DNA of 32,229 bases from an uncultured Pelagibacteraceae bacterium (GTDB lineage Bacteria; Pseudomonadota; Alphaproteobacteria; Pelagibacterales; Pelagibacteraceae): positions 1 through 32,229 of the forward strand of contig CACISU010000007.1 of assembly GCA_902589345.1 (NCBI GenBank), given 5' to 3'. Made by a program: the position numbers and the translations under genes. Below the pieces are notes generated by a model. It searched no databases. It saw only the letters and a program-made list of their open reading frames with translations, and was not told the DNA's origin. The stretch's first letter is position 1. Each line of letters begins with the position of its first letter. Positions 15,508 through 26,376 of this stretch are shown here, one piece after another.

Positions 15508-16376
15508 TGAAAGCAAATAAAATCATATTACCTTTAATAATAGTAATTGCAGCAACTGCATTTTTTTCAATTTTTATTGTAAAAGAAATTAACCAAGCAA
15601 TTGTTCTTCAGTTTGGTGACCCTAAAAGAATAATTTTAAAACCAGGTTTAAACTTTAAAATTCCTTTTATTCAGAACGTAGTTTTTTTAGATAAAAGAAT
15701 ATTAAATTTAGATACACCACCTGAAGAAGTTATTGCATCTGACCAAAAAAGATTAATAGTAGATGCGTTTGCAAGATTTCAAATAATAGATCCACTGAAG
15801 TTTTATATTTCAGTAGGAAATGAGAGAGTTGCAAGATCAAGACTATCTACAATTATAAATTCAAGAATAAGAAACGTTCTTGGTCAGCAAAGATTACAAA
15901 CATTATTATCTGAAGATAGATCAAAACAAATGTCCTTAATTCAAGATGGAGTTAATAATGAAGCTGAAAATTTTGGAATAAAAATAGTAGACGTTAGAAT
16001 TAAAAGAGCAGACCTGCCTCCAGCAAATAGTGAAGCAATTTATAGAAGAATGCAAACTGAAAGAGAAAGAGAAGCAAAAGAATTTAGAGCAAAAGGCGCA
16101 GAGATGGCAATTACCATCACATCTACTGCAGATAAAGAGGTTACAGTCATTTTAGCTGATGCTGAAAAACAATCTGAGATTATGAAGGGTGAAGGAGACG
16201 GACAAAGAAATAAAATCTTTGCCGATGCATTTGGAAAAGATCCAGAATTCTTTGCATTTTATAGAGCGATGCAGGCATATGAAAAATCTCTTATCGGCGG
16301 AGAAACATCTTTGATACTTTCTCCTGACAGTGAGTTCTTTAAATTTTTTGGAAATATAAAACCTAAAACACAATAA
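15507..16376 (+). CDS. hflC: HflC, SPFH/prohibitin-like partner of FtsH protease
   Basis: The second subunit of the HflKC complex, 289 aa. A single N-terminal membrane anchor spans about residues 6-26 (ILPLIIVIAATAFFSIFIV). The SPFH domain follows, with INQAIVLQFGDPKRIILKPG, the family's FGDP and KPGL pattern. The coiled-coil arm contains MQTEREREAKEFRAKGAEMA, and the C-terminal part ends with SEFFKFFGN, typical of HflC. The start codon overlaps the hflK stop (TAATG), the classical translationally coupled hflK-hflC pair. The bulk of the protein is expected on the periplasmic side. Confidence 0.96.
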   Translation: MKANKIILPLIIVIAATAFFSIFIVKEINQAIVLQFGDPKRIILKPGLNFKIPFIQNVVFLDKRILNLDTPPEEVIASDQKRLIVDAFARFQIIDPLKFYISVGNERVARSRLSTIINSRIRNVLGQQRLQTLLSEDRSKQMSLIQDGVNNEAENFGIKIVDVRIKRADLPPANSEAIYRRMQTEREREAKEFRAKGAEMAITITSTADKEVTVILADAEKQSEIMKGEGDGQRNKIFADAFGKDPEFFAFYRAMQAYEKSLIGGETSLILSPDSEFFKFFGNIKPKTQ

Positions 16377-16387
16377 GTTTTATTTTT

Positions 16388-16573
16388 ATGAGAGAATTGA
16401 TCATAGCATTTGGTCTTTTTCTTTTTATAGAAGGTATTTTGTACGCCATATTTCCATCAAAAATGAAGAATATGCTTAAACGACTTAATGAAGTAAAGGA
16501 TAGTCAGTTAAGATCAGGTGGATTATTATTTGCTGTAATAGGGTTTTTAATTATTTGGTATTTAAAAAAATGA
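16388..16573 (+). CDS. small DUF2065 (YjeT-like) membrane protein
   Basis: A 61 aa protein with two predicted membrane helices, about residues 3-22 (ELIIAFGLFLFIEGILYAIF) and 42-58 (RSGGLLFAVIGFLIIWY). The helices are joined by a basic stretch, PSKMKNMLKRLNEV. Length, topology and the FIEGILYAIFP pattern match DUF2065/YjeT. The family is commonly found next to hflK/hflC, which suggests a link with FtsH or membrane quality control, but no biochemical function is established that I know of. It starts 11 bases after hflC, and its stop overlaps the degP ATG (ATGA, 16570-16573). Confidence 0.85.
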   Translation: MRELIIAFGLFLFIEGILYAIFPSKMKNMLKRLNEVKDSQLRSGGLLFAVIGFLIIWYLKK

Positions 16574-17979
16574 GAAATTATTTAAGATTTTTTATATTAA
16601 CAATTTTTTTTATCAGTTTTAATTTTGTTGCAAAAGCAGAAGATGTACCAACTTCCTTTGCAGACCTCGCTGAAAAATTAATGCCATCAGTTGTTAATAT
16701 TTCAACAACACAAACAGTAACCACAAGAAGCAATCCTTTCCCTTTTCAATTTCCCCCAGGATCTCCGTTTGAAGATATGTTTAAAGAATTTGGAACTCCT
16801 CAGGAGAGGAAAGCAAGTGCACTTGGTTCAGGATTTATAATTGATAAAAAAGGAATTGTTGTTACTAATAATCATGTAATTCAAGGAGCAGAAGATATTG
16901 TGGTTATAGTTGATGGCAATAAAGACTATAAAGCAAAAGTTTTAGGTGCAGATCCAGGAATGGATTTAGCTGTTTTGCAAATAGAAACTGAAGAAAATTT
17001 TAAAGCAGTCCAATTTGGAAATTCAGATAACTCAAGAATAGGTGATTGGGTAATTGCAATTGGAAATCCGTTTGGATTAGGCGGAACAGTTACTGCAGGA
17101 ATAATTTCTGCTAGAAATAGAAGCATTGGATTATCTAGGTACGAAGATTTTATTCAAACGGATGCATCAATAAATCAAGGAAATTCCGGAGGGCCTTTAT
17201 TTAATATGGCAGGAGAAGTAATTGGAATTAATACTGCAATTTTAGGCCAATCAGGATCAATAGGAATTGGATTTGCAATTCCATCTAATAGTGCTCAAAG
17301 AGTAATTAACCAATTAATAGAATTTGGTGAAACCAAAAGAGGTTGGCTAGGAGTAAGAATTCAAGTTGTTACCCAAGACATAGTTGATGTTGAAAAATTA
17401 GATAAACCAAGAGGAGCTTTAGTAGTAAGTGTTGCTAAAGGAAGTCCATCTGAAAAAGGAGGGCTTATATCTGGCGATATAATTTTAGAATTTGATGGAA
17501 AAAAAATTAATGAAATGAAAGAGCTGCCAAAAATTGTAGCTCAAACAGACGTCGGAAAGAAAGTTGAAGTTAAAATTTGGAGGAACCAAAAAGAAATAAC
17601 AAAAACAATTATTTTAGGAAGATTAGAAACATCAGAAGATTTTAAAACTGAAAAAGCAGAAAAACCTCAAAAACAAAAGACTACAGATATCAAGGGTTTA
17701 AAAATTTCTGTAAGAAAATTAACTAAACAGGATATTGAATCTAGAAATTTACCATCATCAACAACTGGAGCAGTTATAACTTCAATAGAAAAAAATAGTC
17801 CACTTAATTATCTAAGTATTAATAATATTATTATTGAAGCGCAAAAGAAAAAAATTAAAACTGTGGGTGATTTGCAAAATATTGTAAATTCTAGATTAAG
17901 GAGTTCTGACAAAACAATACTTATCGCAATAATTAATAATCAAAACCAAAAAAGATATATTGGTGTTAAATTAAAATAG
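16570..17979 (+). CDS. degP: periplasmic Do-type serine protease/chaperone (DegP/HtrA family)
   Basis: A 469 aa HtrA protease from ATG 16570, which overlaps the preceding stop as ATGA. An in-frame TTG at 16555 would add five residues to the signal peptide and is less likely. The signal peptide is MRNYLRFFILTIFFISFN with a probable AKA-E cleavage near residue 24. The trypsin-like triad is His102 (VVTNNHVIQGAED), Asp132 (DPGMDLAVLQ) and Ser206 (QGNSGGPLFN). Two PDZ domains follow: the first contains RGWLGVRIQVV and KGGLISGDIILEFDG, and the second begins near KGLKISVRKL. The enzyme degrades or refolds damaged envelope proteins in the periplasm. Clustering with HflKC makes a membrane and periplasm quality-control operon. 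Confidence 0.97.
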   Translation: MRNYLRFFILTIFFISFNFVAKAEDVPTSFADLAEKLMPSVVNISTTQTVTTRSNPFPFQFPPGSPFEDMFKEFGTPQERKASALGSGFIIDKKGIVVTNNHVIQGAEDIVVIVDGNKDYKAKVLGADPGMDLAVLQIETEENFKAVQFGNSDNSRIGDWVIAIGNPFGLGGTVTAGIISARNRSIGLSRYEDFIQTDASINQGNSGGPLFNMAGEVIGINTAILGQSGSIGIGFAIPSNSAQRVINQLIEFGETKRGWLGVRIQVVTQDIVDVEKLDKPRGALVVSVAKGSPSEKGGLISGDIILEFDGKKINEMKELPKIVAQTDVGKKVEVKIWRNQKEITKTIILGRLETSEDFKTEKAEKPQKQKTTDIKGLKISVRKLTKQDIESRNLPSSTTGAVITSIEKNSPLNYLSINNIIIEAQKKKIKTVGDLQNIVNSRLRSSDKTILIAIINNQNQKRYIGVKLK

Positions 17980-17981
17980 AA

Positions 17982-18893
17982 ATGGACATTAAGTCCAAAA
18001 TAATATTAATTTCAGGACCAACTGCCTCAGGAAAAACTGAATTTGCAATTAAATTAGCTAAGAAAATTGAAGGAGAAATTATTAATGCTGATAGTATGCA
18101 AATTTATAAAGAACTTAAAATATTAACCGCGAGACCAAATAAAATAGATACAAAAAAAGTAAAACATCATTTATATGGTATTAAAAGTGTTAATAGTAAA
18201 TTTTCTACAGGATCTTGGTTAAAAGAAGTAAAAAAAAAAATAAAATATATTAAAAAAAAAAATAAAATTCCAATTTTAGTTGGTGGAACTGGATTGTATT
18301 TTAAATCTTTAACAGAAGGCTTAGTTAAAATACCCAATATTCCAATTAGTTTTAGAAAAAATATAAGAAGTCTTCAAAATAAAATTGGCCAAAAAAAATT
18401 TTATCAAAAATTAATTAAAATTGATAATTCAGTTAAAGGCAGGATTGATCCAAATGATGTTCAAAGAACAATTAGGGCTTATGAAATAATGAAATATACT
18501 AAAAAATCAATTACAGAATGGTTCAAAAAAACAAAACCAATTTTTGATAATACTGTATTCGTTAAATATTATATAGAATATCCAAGAGATAAACTGCTTG
18601 ATAAAATTCATAGCAGAATAGAAAGAATGTTTAATTTGGGAGCTATAGAAGAGGTCAAAAAATTTAATTATCTTAAAGTCAAAAAAGAAAATAGCGCCTC
18701 AAAGGTTATAGGTATTAGGGAGATAAATGATTTAATTGAGGGAAATAGCAATTTAAAGCAAACTAAAGAAAAAATAGCTATAAAAACAAGACAATATGCT
18801 AAAAGACAAATGACATGGGCCAGAGGACACATGAAATCTTGGCACACAATTCAGCCGAACGCCATTAATTCAGTTTTAAAAAAATTTAATTAA
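17982..18893 (+). CDS. miaA: tRNA dimethylallyltransferase
   Basis: MiaA transfers a dimethylallyl group from DMAPP to A37 of tRNAs reading codons that begin with U. The 303 aa product has the P-loop ISGPTASGKTEFA, the DSMQIYKELKILTARP substrate segment, GGTGLYFKSLTEGL, DPNDVQRTIRAYEIM and the C-terminal KTRQYAKRQMTWAR, all family signatures. The protein is extremely lysine-rich. It begins two bases after the degP stop and is probably the last gene of the hflK-led transcript. The 49 bases that follow contain a dyad just before ilvB. Confidence 0.97.
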   Translation: MDIKSKIILISGPTASGKTEFAIKLAKKIEGEIINADSMQIYKELKILTARPNKIDTKKVKHHLYGIKSVNSKFSTGSWLKEVKKKIKYIKKKNKIPILVGGTGLYFKSLTEGLVKIPNIPISFRKNIRSLQNKIGQKKFYQKLIKIDNSVKGRIDPNDVQRTIRAYEIMKYTKKSITEWFKKTKPIFDNTVFVKYYIEYPRDKLLDKIHSRIERMFNLGAIEEVKKFNYLKVKKENSASKVIGIREINDLIEGNSNLKQTKEKIAIKTRQYAKRQMTWARGHMKSWHTIQPNAINSVLKKFN

Positions 18894-18906
18894 TCATTAC
18901 TTAAAC

Positions 18907-18938
18907 TTGACCAATTAGCACAACTTCAGCTAGATTGG
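18907..18938 (+). promoter_or_regulatory. dyad/hairpin immediately upstream of ilvB
   Basis: CCAATTAGC (18911-18919) pairs with GCTAGATTGG (18929-18938) as a 9-bp stem with one bulged G and a 9-base loop. The dyad ends four bases before the ilvB ATG. TTGACC (18907-18912) with TAGATT (18931-18936), spaced 18, is a possible promoter overlapping it. It could be an operator over a promoter or a leader hairpin that limits ribosome access if ilvB is read through from miaA. The dyad is visible; its role is inference. Confidence 0.4.
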
Positions 18939-18942
18939 ATAA

Positions 18943-20709
18943 ATGTCAAAATTGTATTCAGGTGCTGAAATCGTTTTTAAATGCTTGGAAGACCAAGGAG
19001 TGGAGTTTATTTTTGGATATCCAGGCGGAGCAGTTTTACCAATTTATGATGAACTAAAAAATTATAATTCTGTAAAACATATTTTAGTTCGGCACGAACA
19101 AGGAGCAGGTCATGCGGCCGAAGGTTATGCAAGATCTTCAGGAAAACCAGGAGTACTTTTAGTTACTTCAGGACCAGGTGCAACAAATGCGGTTACCGCT
19201 TTAACTGATGCATATATGGATTCAATCCCATTAGTTTGTATTTCAGGTCAAGTTCCAACTCATCTAATCGGAACAGATGCATTCCAAGAGTGTGACACAA
19301 CCGGAATAACGAGACCATGCACAAAGCATAATTGGCTTGTTAAAGATATAAATAAATTAGAAAAAACTATTCATAAAGCTTTTGAAGTTGCAACAACAGG
19401 AAGACCAGGACCTGTATTAGTTGATATTCCAAAAGATGTTCAATTTCAAAAAACAAAATACCAAAAATATAAAAAACCGAAAAAATTAAATGGTAAAACA
19501 CATAGAAACTTTTCCCAAAAAGATATTGATGAGTTAATTCAATTAATGAGTAAAGCTTCTAAACCAATTTTTTATACAGGGGGAGGAGTTGTAAACTCTG
19601 GTCCAAAAGCAAGTGAACTTTTAAGAGAATTGGTAAATGCAACAGGTTTTCCAATCACTTCAACATTACAAGGGTTAGGGTCATACCCGGGTGATGATGG
19701 TCAGTTTTTAGGCATGCTGGGCATGCATGGATCTTATGAAGCAAATAACGCAATGCATGATTGTGATTTAATGATAAACATTGGTGCTAGATTTGATGAT
19801 AGAATAACTGGCAAGCTAGATGAATTTTCTCCTAAATCAAAAAAAGTTCACATTGATATTGATCCATCATCAATAAATAAAAATGTTAAAGTAGATCTAC
19901 CAATTGTGGGAGATGTTACAGAAGTAATTAATGCAACTATTAAAACAATAAAAAAAGTTAAACCTAATTTTGTAAAATCTAACAAACAAAAGATTTCCAA
20001 ATGGTGGGAAAAAATTCAAAAATGGAGATCTGTAAATTCTTTTGATTATATAAATAGTACAGAAACTATAAAACCCCAATATGCTGTTCAAAGACTTTAT
20101 GAATTAACCAAAGATAAGGATACCTATATTACAACTGAAGTCGGCCAACATCAAATGTGGGCAGCTCAACATTACAAATTTAACAAACCTAATCGCTGGA
20201 TGACTTCTGGCGGATTAGGAACAATGGGTTATGGTTTGCCTGCTGCAGTAGGAGTTCAAGTTGCACATCCAAACAAATTAGTTGTTGATATAGCTGGTGA
20301 AGCTTCTGTTCTTATGACCATGCAAGAAATGTCAACTGCAGTTCAATATAGTTTACCGATTAAAATATTTATTTTAAATAACGAATACATGGGAATGGTC
20401 AGGCAATGGCAAGAACTTCTTCATGATAAAAATTATTCAGAAAGTTATACTGCTGCCTTGCCAGATTTTGTTAAATTAGCAGAAGCTTATGGATGTGTGG
20501 GTTTAAGGGCAACAACTCCAGAAGAATTAGATGATAAAATTATAGAGATGATTAATACTGACAGACCAGTAATATTCGATTGTTTGGTTGATAAACAAGA
20601 AAATTGCTTTCCAATGATACCATCTGGAAAAGCTCATAATCAGATGCTTTTAGGTCCAAAAGATCAAAAGAAAAATAAAATAACTGGAAAAGGTAAAACT
20701 TTAGTCTAA
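18943..20709 (+). CDS. ilvB: acetolactate synthase, large (catalytic) subunit
   Basis: This ThDP enzyme condenses two pyruvates to acetolactate, or pyruvate with 2-oxobutyrate, as the first committed step of valine, leucine and isoleucine synthesis. The 588 aa product has the N-terminal ThDP pyrimidine domain with GYPGGAVLPIYDEL and catalytic Glu52 (VRHEQGAGHAAEGYAR), then TSGPGATNAVTALTDAYMDS and a central FAD-binding domain with INIGARFDDRITG. The C-terminal ThDP domain has IAGEASVLMTMQEM and ILNNEYMGMVRQWQ. The ThDP/Mg motif, usually GD(G/A)S, reads GEAS here (Glu453). The stop shares one base with the ilvH start. A dyad lies directly upstream of the start codon. Confidence 0.97.
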   Translation: MSKLYSGAEIVFKCLEDQGVEFIFGYPGGAVLPIYDELKNYNSVKHILVRHEQGAGHAAEGYARSSGKPGVLLVTSGPGATNAVTALTDAYMDSIPLVCISGQVPTHLIGTDAFQECDTTGITRPCTKHNWLVKDINKLEKTIHKAFEVATTGRPGPVLVDIPKDVQFQKTKYQKYKKPKKLNGKTHRNFSQKDIDELIQLMSKASKPIFYTGGGVVNSGPKASELLRELVNATGFPITSTLQGLGSYPGDDGQFLGMLGMHGSYEANNAMHDCDLMINIGARFDDRITGKLDEFSPKSKKVHIDIDPSSINKNVKVDLPIVGDVTEVINATIKTIKKVKPNFVKSNKQKISKWWEKIQKWRSVNSFDYINSTETIKPQYAVQRLYELTKDKDTYITTEVGQHQMWAAQHYKFNKPNRWMTSGGLGTMGYGLPAAVGVQVAHPNKLVVDIAGEASVLMTMQEMSTAVQYSLPIKIFILNNEYMGMVRQWQELLHDKNYSESYTAALPDFVKLAEAYGCVGLRATTPEELDDKIIEMINTDRPVIFDCLVDKQENCFPMIPSGKAHNQMLLGPKDQKKNKITGKGKTLV

Positions 20710-21256
20710 TGGCAAATTCAAAATCAGCATATAGCTCACCAGGGAAACAAGGTAAATTTGATACTCATATCATTGTTGTTTGGGTTGATAATGAAGCCGG
20801 AGTTTTGGCAAGAGTAGTTGGTTTATTTTCTGGTAGAGGATACAATATTGAGTCTTTAGCAGTTGCAGAAATAGATCCTAAATTAAACATTTCAAGAATA
20901 ACAATAGTAACAACTGGAACACCCCAGGTTATTGAACAAATAAAATTGCAATTAAAAAAACTTGTTCCAGTTCATAAAGTTGCTGACTTTAAAAGAGAAG
21001 ACAAAAAGGTTATTTTTAAAGAAATGGCATTATTTAAAGTAGTTGGCAATAATTCCAAAAAAGAAAAAGCTTTAAATGCTTGTAAAAAATACAATGCTGT
21101 AATATTGGATAAAACAAAAAATTCTTATGTAATACAAATTACTGCTTTAAGAAGAGAAATTGATAAAATGTCAATGAATTTAAAAAAGTTTGGACTAGTG
21201 AGTATCTCAAGAACTGGCGCTGTAGCTATGACACGAGGTTCAGATATATTTAGATA

Positions 21257-21257
<1 letters not shown>
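20709..21257 (+). CDS. ilvH: acetolactate synthase, small (regulatory) subunit
   Basis: The regulatory subunit of acetolactate synthase, 182 aa. It confers valine feedback sensitivity and raises the activity of the large subunit. The N-terminal ACT domain is clear in HIIVVWVDNEAGVLARVVGL and FSGRGYNIESLAVAEID, followed by SRITIVTTGTP. The C-terminal ALS small-subunit domain contains KEMALFKVV and ends SISRTGAVAMTRG. A short polar N-terminal extension (about 18 residues) precedes the ACT domain. The ATG shares one base with the ilvB stop, so the two subunits are translationally coupled. ilvC starts 12 bases downstream. Confidence 0.96.
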
Positions 21258-22292
<1,035 letters not shown>

Positions 22293-22334
22293 ATCATTTT
22301 GTTAATTTTGGGTTAAATAGACTAATTTATTTTG

Positions 22335-22353
22335 CAATCCTGACGAGAGATTG
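22335..22353 (+). promoter_or_regulatory. short dyad just upstream of leuA
   Basis: CAATC (22335-22339) and GATTG (22349-22353) form a 5-bp inverted repeat with a 9-base loop, ending four bases before ATG 22358. The purine-rich GAGAG inside it is the only Shine-Dalgarno-like element. The layout resembles the dyad before ilvB (CAAT...AGATTG, four bases from ATG). The 65-base ilvC-leuA gap also holds TTGTTA (22299-22304) with TAATTT 18 bases on, a weak promoter candidate. A stem this short could occur by chance in AT-rich DNA. Confidence 0.25.
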
Positions 22354-22357
22354 TATT

Positions 22358-25004
<2,647 letters not shown>

Positions 25005-25009
25005 AATTT

Positions 25010-25858
25010 ATGGCAACGAGTAGAGATGACTTCGTTATAGCTATTCGTTCAGCTTTTTTAAAAAAAGGTAACCAGCAAAGATTTTCTTTAATTGTCTTAA
25101 TTTTTTTTAGTATATCTTTAATTGTACTAAGCAGACTTAATGTACCAGCAATAAATTATCTTAAAGTTTCATTAAATGAAATTATTTATAGGGCCTCATT
25201 TGTAGTTTCAATACCTGAGCAACAATTACAAAATGCATCAATCGCTTTAAAAAATCATTTTAAACTATATGAAGACCTAAAAATAACAAAAAAAAAGATA
25301 AAGGAACTTGAATTTGAAAAATATAATTCCAATTACTTAAGCGCCGAAAACACAAGATTGAGGAAATTAATTGATGAGTATATTGTTCAGTCAGATGAAT
25401 TAGTTGCAAAAGTTTTACTAGACAAAAATAGTCCCTTTCTTAAATCAATTATAGTTAACAAAGGCAGTAAGGATGGTGTTAAGTTAGGAATGGCAGTATT
25501 GGACAATCAATATTTGATTGGAAAAATTGTAGAAGTAAATTATTCAACATCAAGAGCTTTGTTAGTTTCAGATCTTAATAGCAAAATACCTATATCTGTT
25601 GAACCAGGTAATTTCCTCTCAATTTTATCTGGAACTGGGAAAAGTTACGGAAAAATTCAATATACTCAACAAGATTTTAACTTTCAAGAATCAAATGTAG
25701 TTTATACTTCAGGTTCAGGTGGTATTTTTAAATCTGGTATTCCAATAGGCAAGGTAAAAATTGAGTCTAACGAAAATATTAGGGTGAATTTTTTTTCAAA
25801 CTTGTCTCAAATTACTTTTGTAAAATTAATTTCATTTGAAAAAGAGGAAATTGAATGA
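25010..25858 (+). CDS. mreC: rod shape-determining protein MreC
   Basis: MreC is a periplasmic scaffold of the elongasome that links MreB, MreD, RodA and PBP2. The 282 aa product has a basic cytoplasmic start, one membrane helix at about residues 23-44 (FSLIVLIFFSISLIVLSRL), a helical coiled-coil region (about 75-115), and the beta-barrel MreC core. The core contains LDKNSPFLKSIIVNKGSKDG, GMAVLDNQYLIGKIVEVN and TSRALLVSDLNSKIPI, followed by a GSGGIFKSGIPIGKV segment. It starts five bases after mreB and overlaps mreD by four bases. Confidence 0.95.
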   Translation: MATSRDDFVIAIRSAFLKKGNQQRFSLIVLIFFSISLIVLSRLNVPAINYLKVSLNEIIYRASFVVSIPEQQLQNASIALKNHFKLYEDLKITKKKIKELEFEKYNSNYLSAENTRLRKLIDEYIVQSDELVAKVLLDKNSPFLKSIIVNKGSKDGVKLGMAVLDNQYLIGKIVEVNYSTSRALLVSDLNSKIPISVEPGNFLSILSGTGKSYGKIQYTQQDFNFQESNVVYTSGSGGIFKSGIPIGKVKIESNENIRVNFFSNLSQITFVKLISFEKEEIE

Positions 25859-26376
25859 GCATTCAGGTTAAAAAATCTTTTTTTAGAAAACTTCTAACAT
25901 TTGTTCCTTTAATACTTTTGTTTGTTTCAGTTATGAATGAGTTCGATTTTAACTATTTAAATTACAAGTATTTCTCATTTAACTTTCCTTTTATTTTAAT
26001 TTATTACTGGAGTTTAAAAAGAAGTGAAAGTTTAGGTTATGGTTATATATTTATAGCAGGATTATTTAATGATATTACAATTGGATTTCCATTAGGAGTT
26101 AGTGGATTAACTTATTTATTAATTTGTGGTTTTGCAGCCTACTTACGTAATATTACTTTGAGACCAAATCTTGTTAATGATTGGATGTTTTTTCTTTTTA
26201 CGATTTTGTTTGTAACTTCTATCAATTATTTTTTGTTGATTTCTATTTTTTCAATTGAAATGAATTATTATGAACTTATGGGTAATATATTTTTTACGTT
26301 TTTATTTTATTATATATTTGCATATTTATTCGATATTTATCTAAAATTGGTTTTTAAAGGTAATAAAAATGTTTGA
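25855..26376 (+). CDS. mreD: rod shape-determining protein MreD
   Basis: A small, very hydrophobic protein of 173 aa rich in Phe, Tyr, Ile and Leu, with about five or six predicted membrane helices. Helices include LLTFVPLILLFVSV, FPFILIYYWSL, LLICGFAAYL, WMFFLFTILFVTSINYFLLI and IFFTFLFYYIFAYLFDIYL. The YIFIAGLFNDITIGFPLGVS segment matches the conserved MreD pattern (G-x-DxxxGxPLG). Identification rests on this pattern, the topology and position between mreC and PBP2, since MreD sequences diverge widely. It overlaps mreC by four bases (ATGA) and mrdA by eight. Confidence 0.9.
   Translation: MSIQVKKSFFRKLLTFVPLILLFVSVMNEFDFNYLNYKYFSFNFPFILIYYWSLKRSESLGYGYIFIAGLFNDITIGFPLGVSGLTYLLICGFAAYLRNITLRPNLVNDWMFFLFTILFVTSINYFLLISIFSIEMNYYELMGNIFFTFLFYYIFAYLFDIYLKLVFKGNKNV

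Noticed and set aside
16152..16373. Minus-strand frame within hflC, and similar minus-strand frames at 8681-9046, 9122-9469, 14715-14936 and 19897-20091
   Set aside because: All lie fully inside well-conserved genes on the other strand, with no start signals or family motifs.
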